Under the pieces are notes generated by a model that saw only the letters and a program-made list of their open reading frames with translations, did no database searches and was not told where the DNA came from. This document shows, one piece after another, positions 1-8,698 of a stretch of 64,000 nt of DNA (positions are counted from its first letter, which is position 1; each line of letters opens with the position of its first letter). Source of the DNA: Castellaniella sp040276085 (lineage in GTDB: Bacteria; Pseudomonadota; Gammaproteobacteria; Burkholderiales; Burkholderiaceae_B); assembly GCF_040276085.1 (NCBI RefSeq), contig NZ_JBELOK010000001.1:1-64000 (forward strand). The letters are read 5' to 3'. Made by a program: the position numbers and the translations under genes.

Positions 1-79
1 TCTTGGCTCAATGCGGCTGGAACGGTGTGATTAACCGTGTCTGATGAATGCCCATCCCCCGATTATGGGGTAGAGCCAA

Positions 80-110
80 AAAAAGCACCTGCGCGAAGCA
101 GGTGCTTTTT
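80..110 (-). terminator. Rho-independent terminator of the tRNA operon
   Basis: A 13-bp perfect stem (80-92 paired with 98-110, core AGCACCTGC) closes a GCGAA loop. Read on the minus strand it is followed by a run of seven T, so it ends the Ala-Glu-Asp tRNA transcript just past tRNA-Asp. The plus strand has a shorter T run, so weak bidirectional action is possible. Confidence 0.85.
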
Positions 111-118
111 GAATTCTC

Positions 119-195
119 TGGCGGAGCGGACGGGACTCGAACCCGCGACCCCCGGCGTGACAGGCCGGTATTCTAACCAACTGAACTACCGCTCC
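119..195 (-). tRNA. tRNA-Asp (anticodon GTC)
   Basis: On the minus strand the acceptor stem GGAGCGG (189-195) pairs with CCGCTCC (123-129). The discriminator is G and an encoded CCA lies at 119-121. The anticodon loop CTGTCAC gives GTC, and the T-loop GGGTTCGAGTCCC is canonical. It is the last gene of a three-tRNA operon, about 20 bases after tRNA-Glu and just ahead of the terminator at 80-110. Confidence 0.97.
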
Positions 196-215
196 GCAGC
201 GGTGCCAAAAAAATT

Positions 216-291
216 TGGCGTCCCCTAGGGGATTCGAACCCCTGTACTCACCGTGAAAGGGTGATGTCCTAGGCCTCTAGACGAAGGGGAC
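216..291 (-). tRNA. tRNA-Glu (anticodon TTC)
   Basis: On the minus strand the acceptor stem GTCCCCT (285-291) pairs with AGGGGAC (220-226). CCA is encoded at 216-218. The anticodon loop CTTTCAC gives TTC, and the T-arm GGGGTTCGAATCCCC is canonical. It is the middle gene of the Ala-Glu-Asp operon. Confidence 0.97.
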
Positions 292-311
292 AACACAATC
301 ATTAAGAAGTT

Positions 312-387
<76 letters not shown>

Positions 388-417
388 AAACAAGGTCTTC
401 GTTAACGAAGAAGCGAG

Positions 418-446
418 ATTATGCACGAATTTTTTTAGGCGTGCAA
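418..446 (-). promoter_or_regulatory. Sigma-70 promoter of the Ala-Glu-Asp tRNA operon
   Basis: Read on the minus strand, TTGCAC (441-446) and CATAAT (418-423) are separated by exactly 17 bases that include an A7 run. The predicted start near 411 lies about 24 bases before tRNA-Ala. Position, spacing and the absence of any other tRNA promoter support it. Confidence 0.75.
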
Positions 447-666
447 GTTGACACCGGAAAATGTGCGAACGCAGCAATTTGTTACACAACAACACGGCCA
501 ACACATAGACGCCTGCACCCGGTCCCAACTGAGGCAAACAGCAAGAAAGACGACAGGTTAGGAGAATTTGTCTTAAGTTCGGCTAGATTGCAATGTAAAT
601 AGAGTTTGTCAACGGCATCAAGCCTCCCTAACATGCCGCCATCACCACACACTCTACGGCTACACC

Positions 667-1665
667 ATGGATACCTGCATCCGCCACGAAACCCTGACAC
701 CCACCTGGTCGATACCTGCGATTTTGGATCTGTTTGCCCTACCCCTGAATGATTTGTTGCTGCGAGCGCAAACCGTGCACCGGCAACACCATCCGGCCAA
801 TGCTGTGCAGATGTCCCGGTTGCTGTCCATCAAAACCGGCGCCTGCCCCGAAGACTGCGCGTATTGCCCGCAATCATCGCGTTATGCCACAGCAGTGGAG
901 GAAGCGCCGCTGATGCCGCTTGCACAAGTCATGGTCGCTGCCCGCAAGGCCAGGGATGCTGGCGCCCAGCGCTTTTGCATGGGCGCCGCCTGGCGCTCAC
1001 CCACCGAGCGTCAACTGGACGGCGTCATCGAACATGTACAGGCGGTCAAGGGTCTTGGGCTGGAAACCTGTGTCACCCTGGGCATGTTGAAGCCCGGCCA
1101 GGCCGAGCGCCTGAAAGAAGCCGGGCTGGATTACTACAACCACAATCTGGACACATCCCGCGAGTACTATAGCGAAATCATTCACAGCCGCACCTTTGAC
1201 GACCGTCTGGATACACTGCAACGGGTGCGCGACGCGGGCCTGAAGGTGTGTTGCGGCGGCATCGTTGGCCTGGGAGAATCCCGCGAGGTGCGAGCCGGCC
1301 TGATCGCCACACTAGCCAATCTGGCACCCTACCCTGAATCCGTGCCGATCAACCAACTGGTAAAAGTACCTGGCACCCCGTTAGCTGACGCACCAGACCT
1401 GGACCCGCTTGAGTTTGTCAGAACCATCGCAGTGACGCGCATCACAATGCCTGCCACGGTGGTGCGCCTGTCTGCCGGGCGCGAATCCATGCACGACAGC
1501 ACCCAGGCGCTGTGCTTTATGGCCGGTGCCAATTCCATTTTTCAGGGCGAACAACTGCTCACTACCCCCAACCCGGCGCTGCAGACCGACAAGGATCTGT
1601 TTGACCGCCTGGGATTACGGGCCATGCCCGCGGATACTGAAGTCACCTGCCTGGACCAACAATAA
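667..1665 (+). CDS. bioB: Biotin synthase BioB
   Basis: Radical-SAM enzyme that inserts sulfur into dethiobiotin to make biotin, in the cytosol. The cluster motif CPEDCAYC places the three [4Fe-4S] ligands at C60, C64 and C67. The later motif CGGIVGLGES and the C-terminal FMAGANSIFQGEQLLTTPNP, which belongs to the [2Fe-2S] side, are typical. The length of 332 residues matches the family. No bioA, bioF or bioD is adjacent, so the rest of the pathway lies elsewhere. The ribosome-binding site before the ATG is weak. The stop overlaps the next start by one base (TAATG), so the downstream exporter is translationally coupled. Confidence 0.97.
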   Translation: MDTCIRHETLTPTWSIPAILDLFALPLNDLLLRAQTVHRQHHPANAVQMSRLLSIKTGACPEDCAYCPQSSRYATAVEEAPLMPLAQVMVAARKARDAGAQRFCMGAAWRSPTERQLDGVIEHVQAVKGLGLETCVTLGMLKPGQAERLKEAGLDYYNHNLDTSREYYSEIIHSRTFDDRLDTLQRVRDAGLKVCCGGIVGLGESREVRAGLIATLANLAPYPESVPINQLVKVPGTPLADAPDLDPLEFVRTIAVTRITMPATVVRLSAGRESMHDSTQALCFMAGANSIFQGEQLLTTPNPALQTDKDLFDRLGLRAMPADTEVTCLDQQ

Positions 1666-2546
1666 TGCACACCCTCATTCTCAGTGTCACCTTCAGCGTG
1701 CTTGTTTCTGTGTTTCTGAAGCTGGCGCGCCGCTACCAGATCCAGATCGGGCAAGCGATTGCGATGAATTACGTCACTGCCTGCGTGCTGTGCCTCTGGC
1801 TGCTGCAACCGCCGCTGGCTTCGCTGGGCCGGCAAACACCGGCAGGCTGGCTTGTGCTGGTGCTGCTGGGCGTACTTTTGCCATCCGTATTTCTGGTGAT
1901 GGCGTCTGCCGTGCGCCATGCAGGTATTGTGCTAAGCGACACAGCACAGCGTCTATCGCTGATCATCCCCATTCTGGCAGCGTTTCTGGTGTTTCACGAA
2001 GCGCTGTCCATGGCCAAGGCCGGTGGCATCCTGCTGGCACTGGCCGCATTAGGATGCTTGCTGCAGCGACGTCAGCAAACCGACAGCATTGCAGCCGACA
2101 ACACTGCAGCACCACATCCTGGCACAGGCCGCAAAGTGTGGCTTACCCTGCTGGGCGTATGGCTGGGCTACGGTGTGATCGACATCCTGTTCAAGCAAAT
2201 GGCACGCACCGGCGCAGGCTTTACCAGCACCCTCTTGCTAAGCTTTTTGCTGGCCGGCGTGTTGCTGGGCGTGTGGCTGCTTATCCAGCGCACCCAATGG
2301 CACGGACGCAGCCTGGCATCCGGCGTGTTGCTGGGGGCGCTGAATTTCAGCAATATCTACTTTTACATCCGGGCTCATCAAAGCTTCCCCGAAAACCCGA
2401 CACTGGTATTTGCGGCCATGAATATCGGCGTGATTTCAATCGGCACCCTGGTTGGGGCCGGCGTATTTCGGGAGCGGCTGTCCTGGATCCAGGGGCTGGG
2501 TATTGCCCTGGCCATCGGCGCCATCGTGCTGCTGTTTCCCCGCTGA
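1665..2546 (+). CDS. DMT-superfamily (EamA-like) transporter
   Basis: Inner-membrane protein of 293 residues with about ten hydrophobic segments in two internal halves, as in drug/metabolite transporters. It starts one base inside the bioB stop codon, so the two are coupled. The substrate is unknown; co-transcription with bioB invites a link to biotin or a precursor, but nothing in the protein proves it. Its last 111 bases are also the antisense of the 3' end of the MFS gene on the minus strand. Confidence 0.85.
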   Translation: MHTLILSVTFSVLVSVFLKLARRYQIQIGQAIAMNYVTACVLCLWLLQPPLASLGRQTPAGWLVLVLLGVLLPSVFLVMASAVRHAGIVLSDTAQRLSLIIPILAAFLVFHEALSMAKAGGILLALAALGCLLQRRQQTDSIAADNTAAPHPGTGRKVWLTLLGVWLGYGVIDILFKQMARTGAGFTSTLLLSFLLAGVLLGVWLLIQRTQWHGRSLASGVLLGALNFSNIYFYIRAHQSFPENPTLVFAAMNIGVISIGTLVGAGVFRERLSWIQGLGIALAIGAIVLLFPR

Positions 2547-3953
2547 GGCCGCTGACGCGGCGGGTCTGACAACCACATCAGGCGGCGCACAGGCATCGGC
2601 AGCTTGGCCAGCACCACCGGCAACCGAAGGATCTACAGCTGCGGCGGTTTCTTCTGTTGCAGATTCATTTGAGGGCGAGATGTCTTCATCCAGCACCGGA
2701 TCGTGCGAGATGTCCCGCTCGATATCCACCCGGGGGTCCAGCACTGCCATCACGTGGGCATTTTGCAGGGTGTCGGCCATGGGCACAAACTGCGTGGGGG
2801 CATCCGGGCTGACGTGATCGCCTTTTACCCGTTGCTCGCGAATAAACAGCACCAAGATGGCCGAGCACGCCGACACAAACACAAAATACACGTCGCTGCC
2901 CCATACCCGCATCAACACACCTGCCAGCAAGGGCCCCAGGCACGCGCCCACGCCATACACCATGTACAACAAGGCGCTCAGACCGACGCGGCGCTCGGGG
3001 TCGACGTTATCGTTGGCAAACGACGTACCCATCGGGTACAGGGTAAATTGCACAATGCCCAGCACCACCGAAAACGCGACCAGCGCCGGATAGGGAAACT
3101 GCAGCCAGCCCCACAACGGAACCCCCAGGGCCACCAGCACCAGAGCGCCCACACGGATCAGGCGCACACGGCTGGTGCGATCTGCCAGCCACCCCAAAGG
3201 CCACTGAAAAATCAGGCCAGCAGCCAGAGAGGCCGCCAGAAAAACACCCACCTGGTGATTATCCATGCCGTGCTGCAAGCCATATACCGGCGCCAGGCCA
3301 TAAAACGCACCGTTTAACATGCCTGCCACAAACAGCACGGTCATGGACATGGGCACACGCGCCAGGTAATAACGCAAGGCCAGCGGTGCCGGCACCTGCA
3401 AGGCAGGGTGAAGCCGGCGCGTCAGGGTGATGGGCATCAGGCTGAGCACACAGCAGATGGCAACAAACACCAGCGGTTGATAGTCGAGATCTGGAAACAG
3501 GCCCAGCGTCAGCTGGCCCAGCACTGTCCCCGAACAGGTGGCCACCATATAAAACGCAAAGACTGTTCCACGCGAGGCGTTTTCGGTTTGCTCGTTGAGC
3601 CAGCTTTCGATGGCCACAAACAGGCACACCATCGAGACCCCCGCCACAAATCGCAAGCCCAGCCAAAACCAGAGGTCGTGCACCAGGATCATCACCAGCA
3701 CAGTGACGGTGGTAAGGGCAGCACAGGCGGCGTAGGCCCGGATATGCCCGACCTGAATAATCAGTTGGTGCCCAAAGCGCGCCCCCAGCACCAGGCCAAG
3801 ATAGTACGATGCAATCATCGCCCCGACCCAGACCTCGGAGACGGATTGTGCGGTGAGCCGCAAACCCAGATAGGTGTTGAACAGCCCCGAGCTGAGCAAC
3901 AAAATCAGGGTTGCCAGATAGAGCGAAAAAAACGCACCGAGTGTCTTGGCCAT
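2436..3953 (-). CDS. MFS transporter with a long acidic C-terminal tail
   Basis: Major facilitator of 505 residues in the YcaD-like group. Twelve hydrophobic segments fill roughly residues 1-385, with the cytoplasmic loop-2 motif GLVLGARFGHQL near residue 55 and the repeat-half motif GWLADRTSRVRLIR. From about residue 390 the chain becomes a hydrophilic Ala/Asp/Pro-rich tail of some 115 residues. The last 37 residues are encoded opposite the end of the convergent exporter gene. Other members end soon after helix 12, so the tail may come from loss of an original stop. It is divergent from moaC with a 70-base gap. Substrate unknown. Confidence 0.85.
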   Translation of the reverse strand: MAKTLGAFFSLYLATLILLLSSGLFNTYLGLRLTAQSVSEVWVGAMIASYYLGLVLGARFGHQLIIQVGHIRAYAACAALTTVTVLVMILVHDLWFWLGLRFVAGVSMVCLFVAIESWLNEQTENASRGTVFAFYMVATCSGTVLGQLTLGLFPDLDYQPLVFVAICCVLSLMPITLTRRLHPALQVPAPLALRYYLARVPMSMTVLFVAGMLNGAFYGLAPVYGLQHGMDNHQVGVFLAASLAAGLIFQWPLGWLADRTSRVRLIRVGALVLVALGVPLWGWLQFPYPALVAFSVVLGIVQFTLYPMGTSFANDNVDPERRVGLSALLYMVYGVGACLGPLLAGVLMRVWGSDVYFVFVSACSAILVLFIREQRVKGDHVSPDAPTQFVPMADTLQNAHVMAVLDPRVDIERDISHDPVLDEDISPSNESATEETAAAVDPSVAGGAGQAADACAPPDVVVRPAASAASAGKQQHDGADGQGNTQPLDPGQPLPKYAGPNQGAD

Positions 3954-4023
3954 GAAGGATCCAGTGGCTGTTACGGCCCCGCCGGTGCCGCAAACAGTAT
4001 CAAATATCCGATATCATAGAACG

Positions 4024-4518
4024 ATGAATGAAAACGATGTTTCTCCCACGCTCACGCACCTCGACGAAAACGGACAGGTGCGGATGGTAGACGTGGGCCA
4101 CAAAGCGGCCACCCAACGTACAGCGATCGCTCAAGCCCAGGTACGGCTGAGCGCCCACGCCTGGGGGCTGCTGTCTGCACAGGCCAACGCCAAGGGCGAA
4201 GTCCTGAACACAGCCAGGGTGGCGGGCATCCTGGCAGCCAAGCGCTGCGCCGAGCTCATTCCCCTGTGCCACAGCCTGCCACTCAGCTTTGTCGGGGTAG
4301 ATTTCAGTGCCGATGATGCCGCTCATGTGCTTACCATCCGCAGCACCTGCCACACCCAACACCAAACGGGCGTCGAGATGGAGGCCATGACGGCATGCTC
4401 GGTGGCTGCCCTGACGGTGTACGACATGTGCAAGGCAGCCGACAAAGGCATCCTCATCGAGAACACCCAGCTCGTTTACAAGTCTGGAGGAAAAAGCGGT
4501 GAATGGCGCAACGATTAA
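4024..4518 (+). CDS. moaC: Cyclic pyranopterin monophosphate synthase MoaC
   Basis: Second step of molybdenum cofactor synthesis: it converts the MoaA product to cyclic pyranopterin monophosphate. It has 164 residues, close to the usual 161. The LIPLCHSLPLS segment and the METGVE-like HQTGVEMEAMTACSVAALTVYDMCK block carry the active-site residues. The start is the ATG at 4024 because the in-frame extension back to 3946 has no family similarity. It opens the plus-strand set moaC-moaD-moaE-moaB-moeA and overlaps moaD by 20 bases. Confidence 0.96.
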   Translation: MNENDVSPTLTHLDENGQVRMVDVGHKAATQRTAIAQAQVRLSAHAWGLLSAQANAKGEVLNTARVAGILAAKRCAELIPLCHSLPLSFVGVDFSADDAAHVLTIRSTCHTQHQTGVEMEAMTACSVAALTVYDMCKAADKGILIENTQLVYKSGGKSGEWRND

Positions 4519-4750
4519 CGTTTTGTATTTTGCCCAGGTGGCCGAACACATGGGCACCCGCCAGGAAACCCAAACACTGGCTGCCCCGGTGCAAGCGGGT
4601 GTCTGGCTGGATGCCCTGACAGCAAGATGCCCCACGCTGGGCACAACCGGCCGCCTCAAGCTGGCCATCAACCAGCAACACGCCAGGCGCCAGGACATGA
4701 TCCGGCCCGGCGACGAAGTCGCGGTCTTCGAGCCCGTAACAGGCGGCTGA
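4499..4750 (+). CDS. moaD: Molybdopterin synthase small subunit MoaD
   Basis: Ubiquitin-like sulfur carrier of 83 residues that ends in Gly-Gly, the site of thiocarboxylation. It delivers sulfur to MoaE for the dithiolene of molybdopterin. The start is GTG at 4499, set by a good ribosome-binding site (TGGAGG, 4485-4490) inside the end of moaC. An ATG four bases later is out of frame. The VFEPVTGG tail is diagnostic. Confidence 0.94.
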   Translation: MNGATINVLYFAQVAEHMGTRQETQTLAAPVQAGVWLDALTARCPTLGTTGRLKLAINQQHARRQDMIRPGDEVAVFEPVTGG

Positions 4751-4787
4751 CCCAGCCGCTGCCAAACTCGATTTTTGACAGGTTTTG

Positions 4788-5270
4788 ATGATGGTGGTTG
4801 TCCAGACAGAACGCTTTGACACGGCTGCACTGATCGACCAACTGCAAAAAAGAGCAGCTGGCCAGGCGGGCGCCTATGTATATTTTCTGGGAACCGTGCG
4901 CGACTACAGCCCCGACTCCCCATCCGAAAGCCTTTTCCTGGAACATTACCCGGGGATGTGCGAGCGCGAAATCCAGGCACTGTGCGAACGCGCCCAGGCA
5001 CGCTGGGACATCCTGGATACGCACGTGGTGCACCGGGTGGGAGAGCTTCCCGTAGGGGATCCCATCGTGTTTGTTGGTGTCAGCAGCGCACATCGCAGCG
5101 AGGCGTTTCGTGCCTGCGAGTACATCATCGACACACTGAAAACCCGGGCACCATTCTGGAAGCGCGAAACCCTGGCCAGCGGCCGGGCATTTTGGGTGCA
5201 GCAACAAGAAGCCGACGCACTTAAAACTGAAAGCTGGGATCATCCCCCGGCGCAAACCCATGAAAGCTGA
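4788..5270 (+). CDS. moaE: Molybdopterin synthase catalytic subunit MoaE
   Basis: Large subunit of molybdopterin synthase, which works as a MoaD2-MoaE2 tetramer. Recognisable blocks are YVYFLGTVRDY, LFLEHYPGM, VVHRVGELPVGD, SAHRSEAFRACEYIID and PFWKRE; the last holds the conserved lysine of the active site. The start is the first of two tandem ATGs, at 4788, five bases after an AGG. The 3' end overlaps moaB by 11 bases. About 160 residues against 150 in E. coli. Confidence 0.95.
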   Translation: MMVVVQTERFDTAALIDQLQKRAAGQAGAYVYFLGTVRDYSPDSPSESLFLEHYPGMCEREIQALCERAQARWDILDTHVVHRVGELPVGDPIVFVGVSSAHRSEAFRACEYIIDTLKTRAPFWKRETLASGRAFWVQQQEADALKTESWDHPPAQTHES

Positions 5271-5784
5271 TCCTTCTCTTCCTCCTGTAAGCCTGCAGTG
5301 TGCCGTACTGACCATCTCGGGCCGCCGACAGGCGCACGATGACACCAGCGGGGATTATCTTGCGCAGTCGCTGCAGACAGCAGGCCATACACTGCAAGCC
5401 CGCGATCTATGCCCCGACAACCGCTATCAGATCCGGCGCGTTCTCAGCGACTGGATTGCACGCACCGATATCCAGGTGATTCTGTGCAACGGCGGTACGG
5501 GTTTCACCCACCAAAAATCGGCCATCGCAGCAGTGGCGCCTTTACTGGACCAAACCATCCCCGGCTTTGGCGAAATGTTTCGCCATTTATCGTGGCAGGA
5601 TATCGGCACCTCTGCGCTGCAATCGGATGCATTGGGCGGACAAGCCAACGATACCCTGCTGTTTTGCCTGCCGGGGTCTACCGCAGCCTGCCGTCTGGCC
5701 TGGGAGAAAATCCTTTTGCCACAGCTCGACAGCCGCCATCCTCCCTGCAACTTTGCCAGCGTCTATCGTAAGGCGACACACTGA
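5260..5784 (+). CDS. moaB: MoaB/Mog-type molybdopterin adenylyltransferase
   Basis: Protein of 174 residues of the MoaB/Mog fold, which adenylylates molybdopterin before metal insertion. Visible blocks are LTISGRRQAHDDTSG near the N-terminus, the nucleotide-binding ILCNGGTGFT near residue 75, and PGFGEMFRHLSWQDIGTSA, which resembles MoaB more than Mog. It lies between moaE (11-base overlap) and moeA (2-base gap), so it is in the same operon. The arginine usual in the GRTLIFCLPG region is not present (the chain reads NDTLLFCLPGST), a small departure. Confidence 0.9.
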   Translation: MKADPSLPPVSLQCAVLTISGRRQAHDDTSGDYLAQSLQTAGHTLQARDLCPDNRYQIRRVLSDWIARTDIQVILCNGGTGFTHQKSAIAAVAPLLDQTIPGFGEMFRHLSWQDIGTSALQSDALGGQANDTLLFCLPGSTAACRLAWEKILLPQLDSRHPPCNFASVYRKATH

Positions 5785-5786
5785 AT

Positions 5787-6995
5787 ATGCTCGATTTTGA
5801 TACTGCCCAGTCGCATTTGGCGGCCCGTGGGCACGCGCCCAAACGCACCGAAACCCTGCCCCTGGATCAACTGACGGGCCGCGTGCTGGCCCGCGACATC
5901 CGGGCAAGCCTGGATCTGCCACCAGCAGACAACAGCGCCATGGACGGCTACGCGGTGCGTCTGGCCGACCTCACCCCATTGCCACGCACCTTGCCGGTGC
6001 AACAGCGCTGCTTTGCCGGACAAATCCCCGAGGCACTGCGCCCCGGGCAGGCAATCCGCCTCTTTACCGGCAGCATTATCCCCGAGGGCGCCGACACCGT
6101 CATCATGCAGGAAGACACACACGAAGATGACGCCGGTGTCACTTTCAACAAGGTGTTTCCCAAAGGCCAGCATATCCGCCGCCAAGGCGACGACATGCGC
6201 CAGGGTGACTGCATCCTGTCGCAAGGCAGCTTCTTGCAGGCCGGCCAGATCGCCGCACTGGCTGCACAAGGCCTGCCCGAGGCCGAGGTATACCCCAAGC
6301 TGACCGTGGGTATCCTCACAACCGGCGACGAGCTGATCGCCCCCGGAAAACCGCTACCTGCCAGTGCCATCTACAACTCCAACGCCGCCATGCTGGCCAG
6401 CCTTTGCCAGGGGATGAACACCGCACCGGCCCTGGTGCGACACGCCCCCGACGACACAAACGCCATCCAGCAAGCCATTGCCGATCTCCATCAACAATGC
6501 GATCTCGTCCTCAGCGTCGGAGGCGCATCGGTCGGCGAAAAAGATCTGGTCAAACCGGCCATTGAAGCCCTGGGGGGCACCCTGGACCTCTGGCGTGTTC
6601 GCATGAAGCCCGGCAAGCCCGTGGCACTGGCAGAGCTCCACCAACGCCCGATGGTATGTCTGCCAGGCAACCCAGTATCGGCCTTTGTGGTGTTCACACT
6701 GCTGGTCAGCCCGCTGATCCGCGGTCTGCAGGGGCGCCAGATCCAGATGCCCGTGCTCCGGCGCGGCATCCTGCAATCAGGCAAGCCACTGGGCGGCGAG
6801 CGCGACGATTTCATCCGGGTGCAGGCTGCGCCTCAAGCAGCGGGTCTGCCACATTTGGTGCCGCACGCACAGCAAAGCTCTGGCGCCCTGAGCAGCCTGG
6901 GCTGGGCAAATGGCCTGGCCAGGATCCCTGCCGGCACAAAACTGGAACCCGGCGCGGAGGTTGTCTGGTACGCTTTTAACGACTGGCTGATTTAA
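5787..6995 (+). CDS. moeA: Molybdopterin molybdenumtransferase MoeA
   Basis: Inserts molybdate into adenylylated molybdopterin. It has 402 residues with the four MoeA domains: an N-terminal stretch with the NSAMDGYAV motif near residue 50, the GAD-containing IPEGADTVIMQED, the MPT-binding TTGDEL and SVGGASVGEKD near residue 245, and the C-terminal PGNPVSAFV. It closes the plus-strand cofactor operon. Its stop overlaps the mobA stop by four bases on the opposite strand. Confidence 0.95.
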   Translation: MLDFDTAQSHLAARGHAPKRTETLPLDQLTGRVLARDIRASLDLPPADNSAMDGYAVRLADLTPLPRTLPVQQRCFAGQIPEALRPGQAIRLFTGSIIPEGADTVIMQEDTHEDDAGVTFNKVFPKGQHIRRQGDDMRQGDCILSQGSFLQAGQIAALAAQGLPEAEVYPKLTVGILTTGDELIAPGKPLPASAIYNSNAAMLASLCQGMNTAPALVRHAPDDTNAIQQAIADLHQQCDLVLSVGGASVGEKDLVKPAIEALGGTLDLWRVRMKPGKPVALAELHQRPMVCLPGNPVSAFVVFTLLVSPLIRGLQGRQIQMPVLRRGILQSGKPLGGERDDFIRVQAAPQAAGLPHLVPHAQQSSGALSSLGWANGLARIPAGTKLEPGAEVVWYAFNDWLI

Positions 6996-7609
6996 AGGGC
7001 CCAGCGCTGCCAGTCTTCGGGGGTGTTCAGATTGACCAGGCAGTCGGGTTCATCAAACAGCACTGCCCGTGCATCACAGGCTTGCAGCCAGGCCTGCACC
7101 TGACGCTGGCCGCTGTGTAAAAACGCCTGCAGGCTTGTGGCCATCCCGGTATGCACCAACAGGCACAAGGGATGAGGGCCATTGCTTTGTGCGTAGGCGG
7201 GATGCCGAGGCGTGGCTGCCGCTTGCAACCCTGCCAAAAAATGCCGGGGCCACTGTAAGACATCTACTGGCAACACCAGCACCCAGGACGCCTGGCTATG
7301 CTGCAGGCCTGCCAGCACGCCGGCCAAAGGCCCGCAATCGGCCCACTGGGGAGAATCCGTAAGTACTTGGCCATACGCACGATAGGTATCCAGGTGCTGA
7401 TTGGTGCTGATCAGTACCTGCCCCACCCCCTGCGAGCGCAGGTAATCGCACACACCTGCCACCAAAGGCCGGCCATGGCGCAGGCGCAGGCCTTTGTCGA
7501 TGTCAGGCATCTGCGGGCTGCGCATTCGGCGGGATCGCCCGCCGGCCAGAATCAGGCCGTCTGGAGAATCCGCCGGTGATGGTGCATAAAGGCCTGCGCC
7601 CTTAGCCAC
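6992..7609 (-). CDS. mobA: Molybdenum cofactor guanylyltransferase MobA
   Basis: Adds GMP to Mo-molybdopterin to form the (bis-)MGD cofactor that NarG requires. It has 205 residues with the N-terminal nucleotide motif LILAGGRSRRM and the lysine in DKGLRL. The spacing between them is longer than usual: where MobA normally reads RMGGxDKG this one has about eight intervening residues and lacks the Gly pair. The aspartate of the VLPVDV segment (metal site) is kept. It overlaps moaA by eight bases, so it is coupled to it. Confidence 0.9.
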   Translation of the reverse strand: MAKGAGLYAPSPADSPDGLILAGGRSRRMRSPQMPDIDKGLRLRHGRPLVAGVCDYLRSQGVGQVLISTNQHLDTYRAYGQVLTDSPQWADCGPLAGVLAGLQHSQASWVLVLPVDVLQWPRHFLAGLQAAATPRHPAYAQSNGPHPLCLLVHTGMATSLQAFLHSGQRQVQAWLQACDARAVLFDEPDCLVNLNTPEDWQRWAL

Positions 7610-8684
7610 CGATGTAGCTCATCTCGATTTTGTGGTCGCGGTGGGCTTCACCACGGATCTCGGAATAGCGGTCGCTGCGCGAAGACCACACGCCTGCCAG
7701 ACGATCACGCACGGCGTCGTCGGTGGCGCCGGAACGCAGCAAGGCACGGAGATCGTGGCCGTGGTCGGCAAACAGACAGGTAAACAGGCGACCCTCGGGC
7801 GACAGCCGCATCCGCGTGCAATCACCGCAAAACGGCTGCGACACACTGGTGATCAGGCCGATCTCGCCCGCGCCGTCGGTGTAGGCCCAACGATTGGCGA
7901 CTTCTCCGCGATACTGGGCTTGCAAGGGCTGCAGTGGGAATTCTTGGATGATCTGCTGGATGATCTGGGCACCAGTGACGACTTCATCCATGCGCCAGCC
8001 ATTGGTATTGCCGACATCCATGTATTCGATGAAGCGTAGCACGTGCCCCGTGCCCCGAAAATGCCGAGCCATGGGCAGGATTTGCTGATCGTTCATCCCG
8101 TGGCGCACCACCATGTTGATCTTGACCGGTGCCAGGCCCACCTGGGCCGCAACCTGAATACCCTGCAAGATGGTGGCAACAGCCACCCCGCTGTCACTCA
8201 TGCGCTCGAAGATGGCGTCGTCCAGCGCATCCAGGCTGACAGTAACGCGCGTGAGCCCCGCCTTGGCCAGGGCCTCGGCCTTGCGGGCAAGCAGCGTGCC
8301 ATTGGTGGTGAGGGTGAGTTCTGGAGGAAGGCCATCCGGGGTACGCAGCTGCGCCAGCATCTGGACGAGAATTTCGATTTGCTTGCGCAGCAGGGGCTCG
8401 CCACCGGTAAGCCGGATTTTGCGCACACCCTGCGACAAGGCGATGCTGGCCACCCGCGTGATTTCTTCGAAGGTAAGCAGGGCGCTTTGCGGCAGAAATG
8501 CGTGGTCGGCGCCGAAGACCTCGCGGGGCATGCAATACGTGCAGCGGAAATTACAGCGGTCGGTGACGGAAATACGTAAATCGCGCAACGGCCGCCCGAG
8601 CGTATCGCGCACGGCCTCGCCTGCGGCCAGAGGGGCCGCAGGGCGAGGTTGATCCTGGGGTTCGTGGAAAATGACTCGGCTCAT
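7602..8684 (-). CDS. moaA: GTP 3',8-cyclase MoaA
   Basis: Radical-SAM enzyme for the first step of molybdenum cofactor synthesis. It has 360 residues. The N-terminal cluster is CNFRCTYC (C44, C48, C51). The C-terminal cluster is carried by FCGDCTRMR and a further Cys in LFTC. The chain ends in the essential Gly-Gly. It starts 14 bases after the universal stress gene, so usp-moaA-mobA form one minus-strand unit, separate from the plus-strand moaCDEB-moeA. Confidence 0.96.
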   Translation of the reverse strand: MSRVIFHEPQDQPRPAAPLAAGEAVRDTLGRPLRDLRISVTDRCNFRCTYCMPREVFGADHAFLPQSALLTFEEITRVASIALSQGVRKIRLTGGEPLLRKQIEILVQMLAQLRTPDGLPPELTLTTNGTLLARKAEALAKAGLTRVTVSLDALDDAIFERMSDSGVAVATILQGIQVAAQVGLAPVKINMVVRHGMNDQQILPMARHFRGTGHVLRFIEYMDVGNTNGWRMDEVVTGAQIIQQIIQEFPLQPLQAQYRGEVANRWAYTDGAGEIGLITSVSQPFCGDCTRMRLSPEGRLFTCLFADHGHDLRALLRSGATDDAVRDRLAGVWSSRSDRYSEIRGEAHRDHKIEMSYIGG

Positions 8685-8698
8685 GAATCTAGGCAGGT

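Noticed and set aside
37..228. Small open frame at the left edge
   Set aside because: It crosses the terminator and the tRNA-Asp gene, so it is not a protein gene. I see nothing else in positions 1-79.
388..666. Possible small protein or RNA between the tRNA operon and bioB
   Set aside because: Open frames there are short and lack family similarity or a ribosome-binding site. A TTGACA at 448-453 on the plus strand has no matching -10 box.
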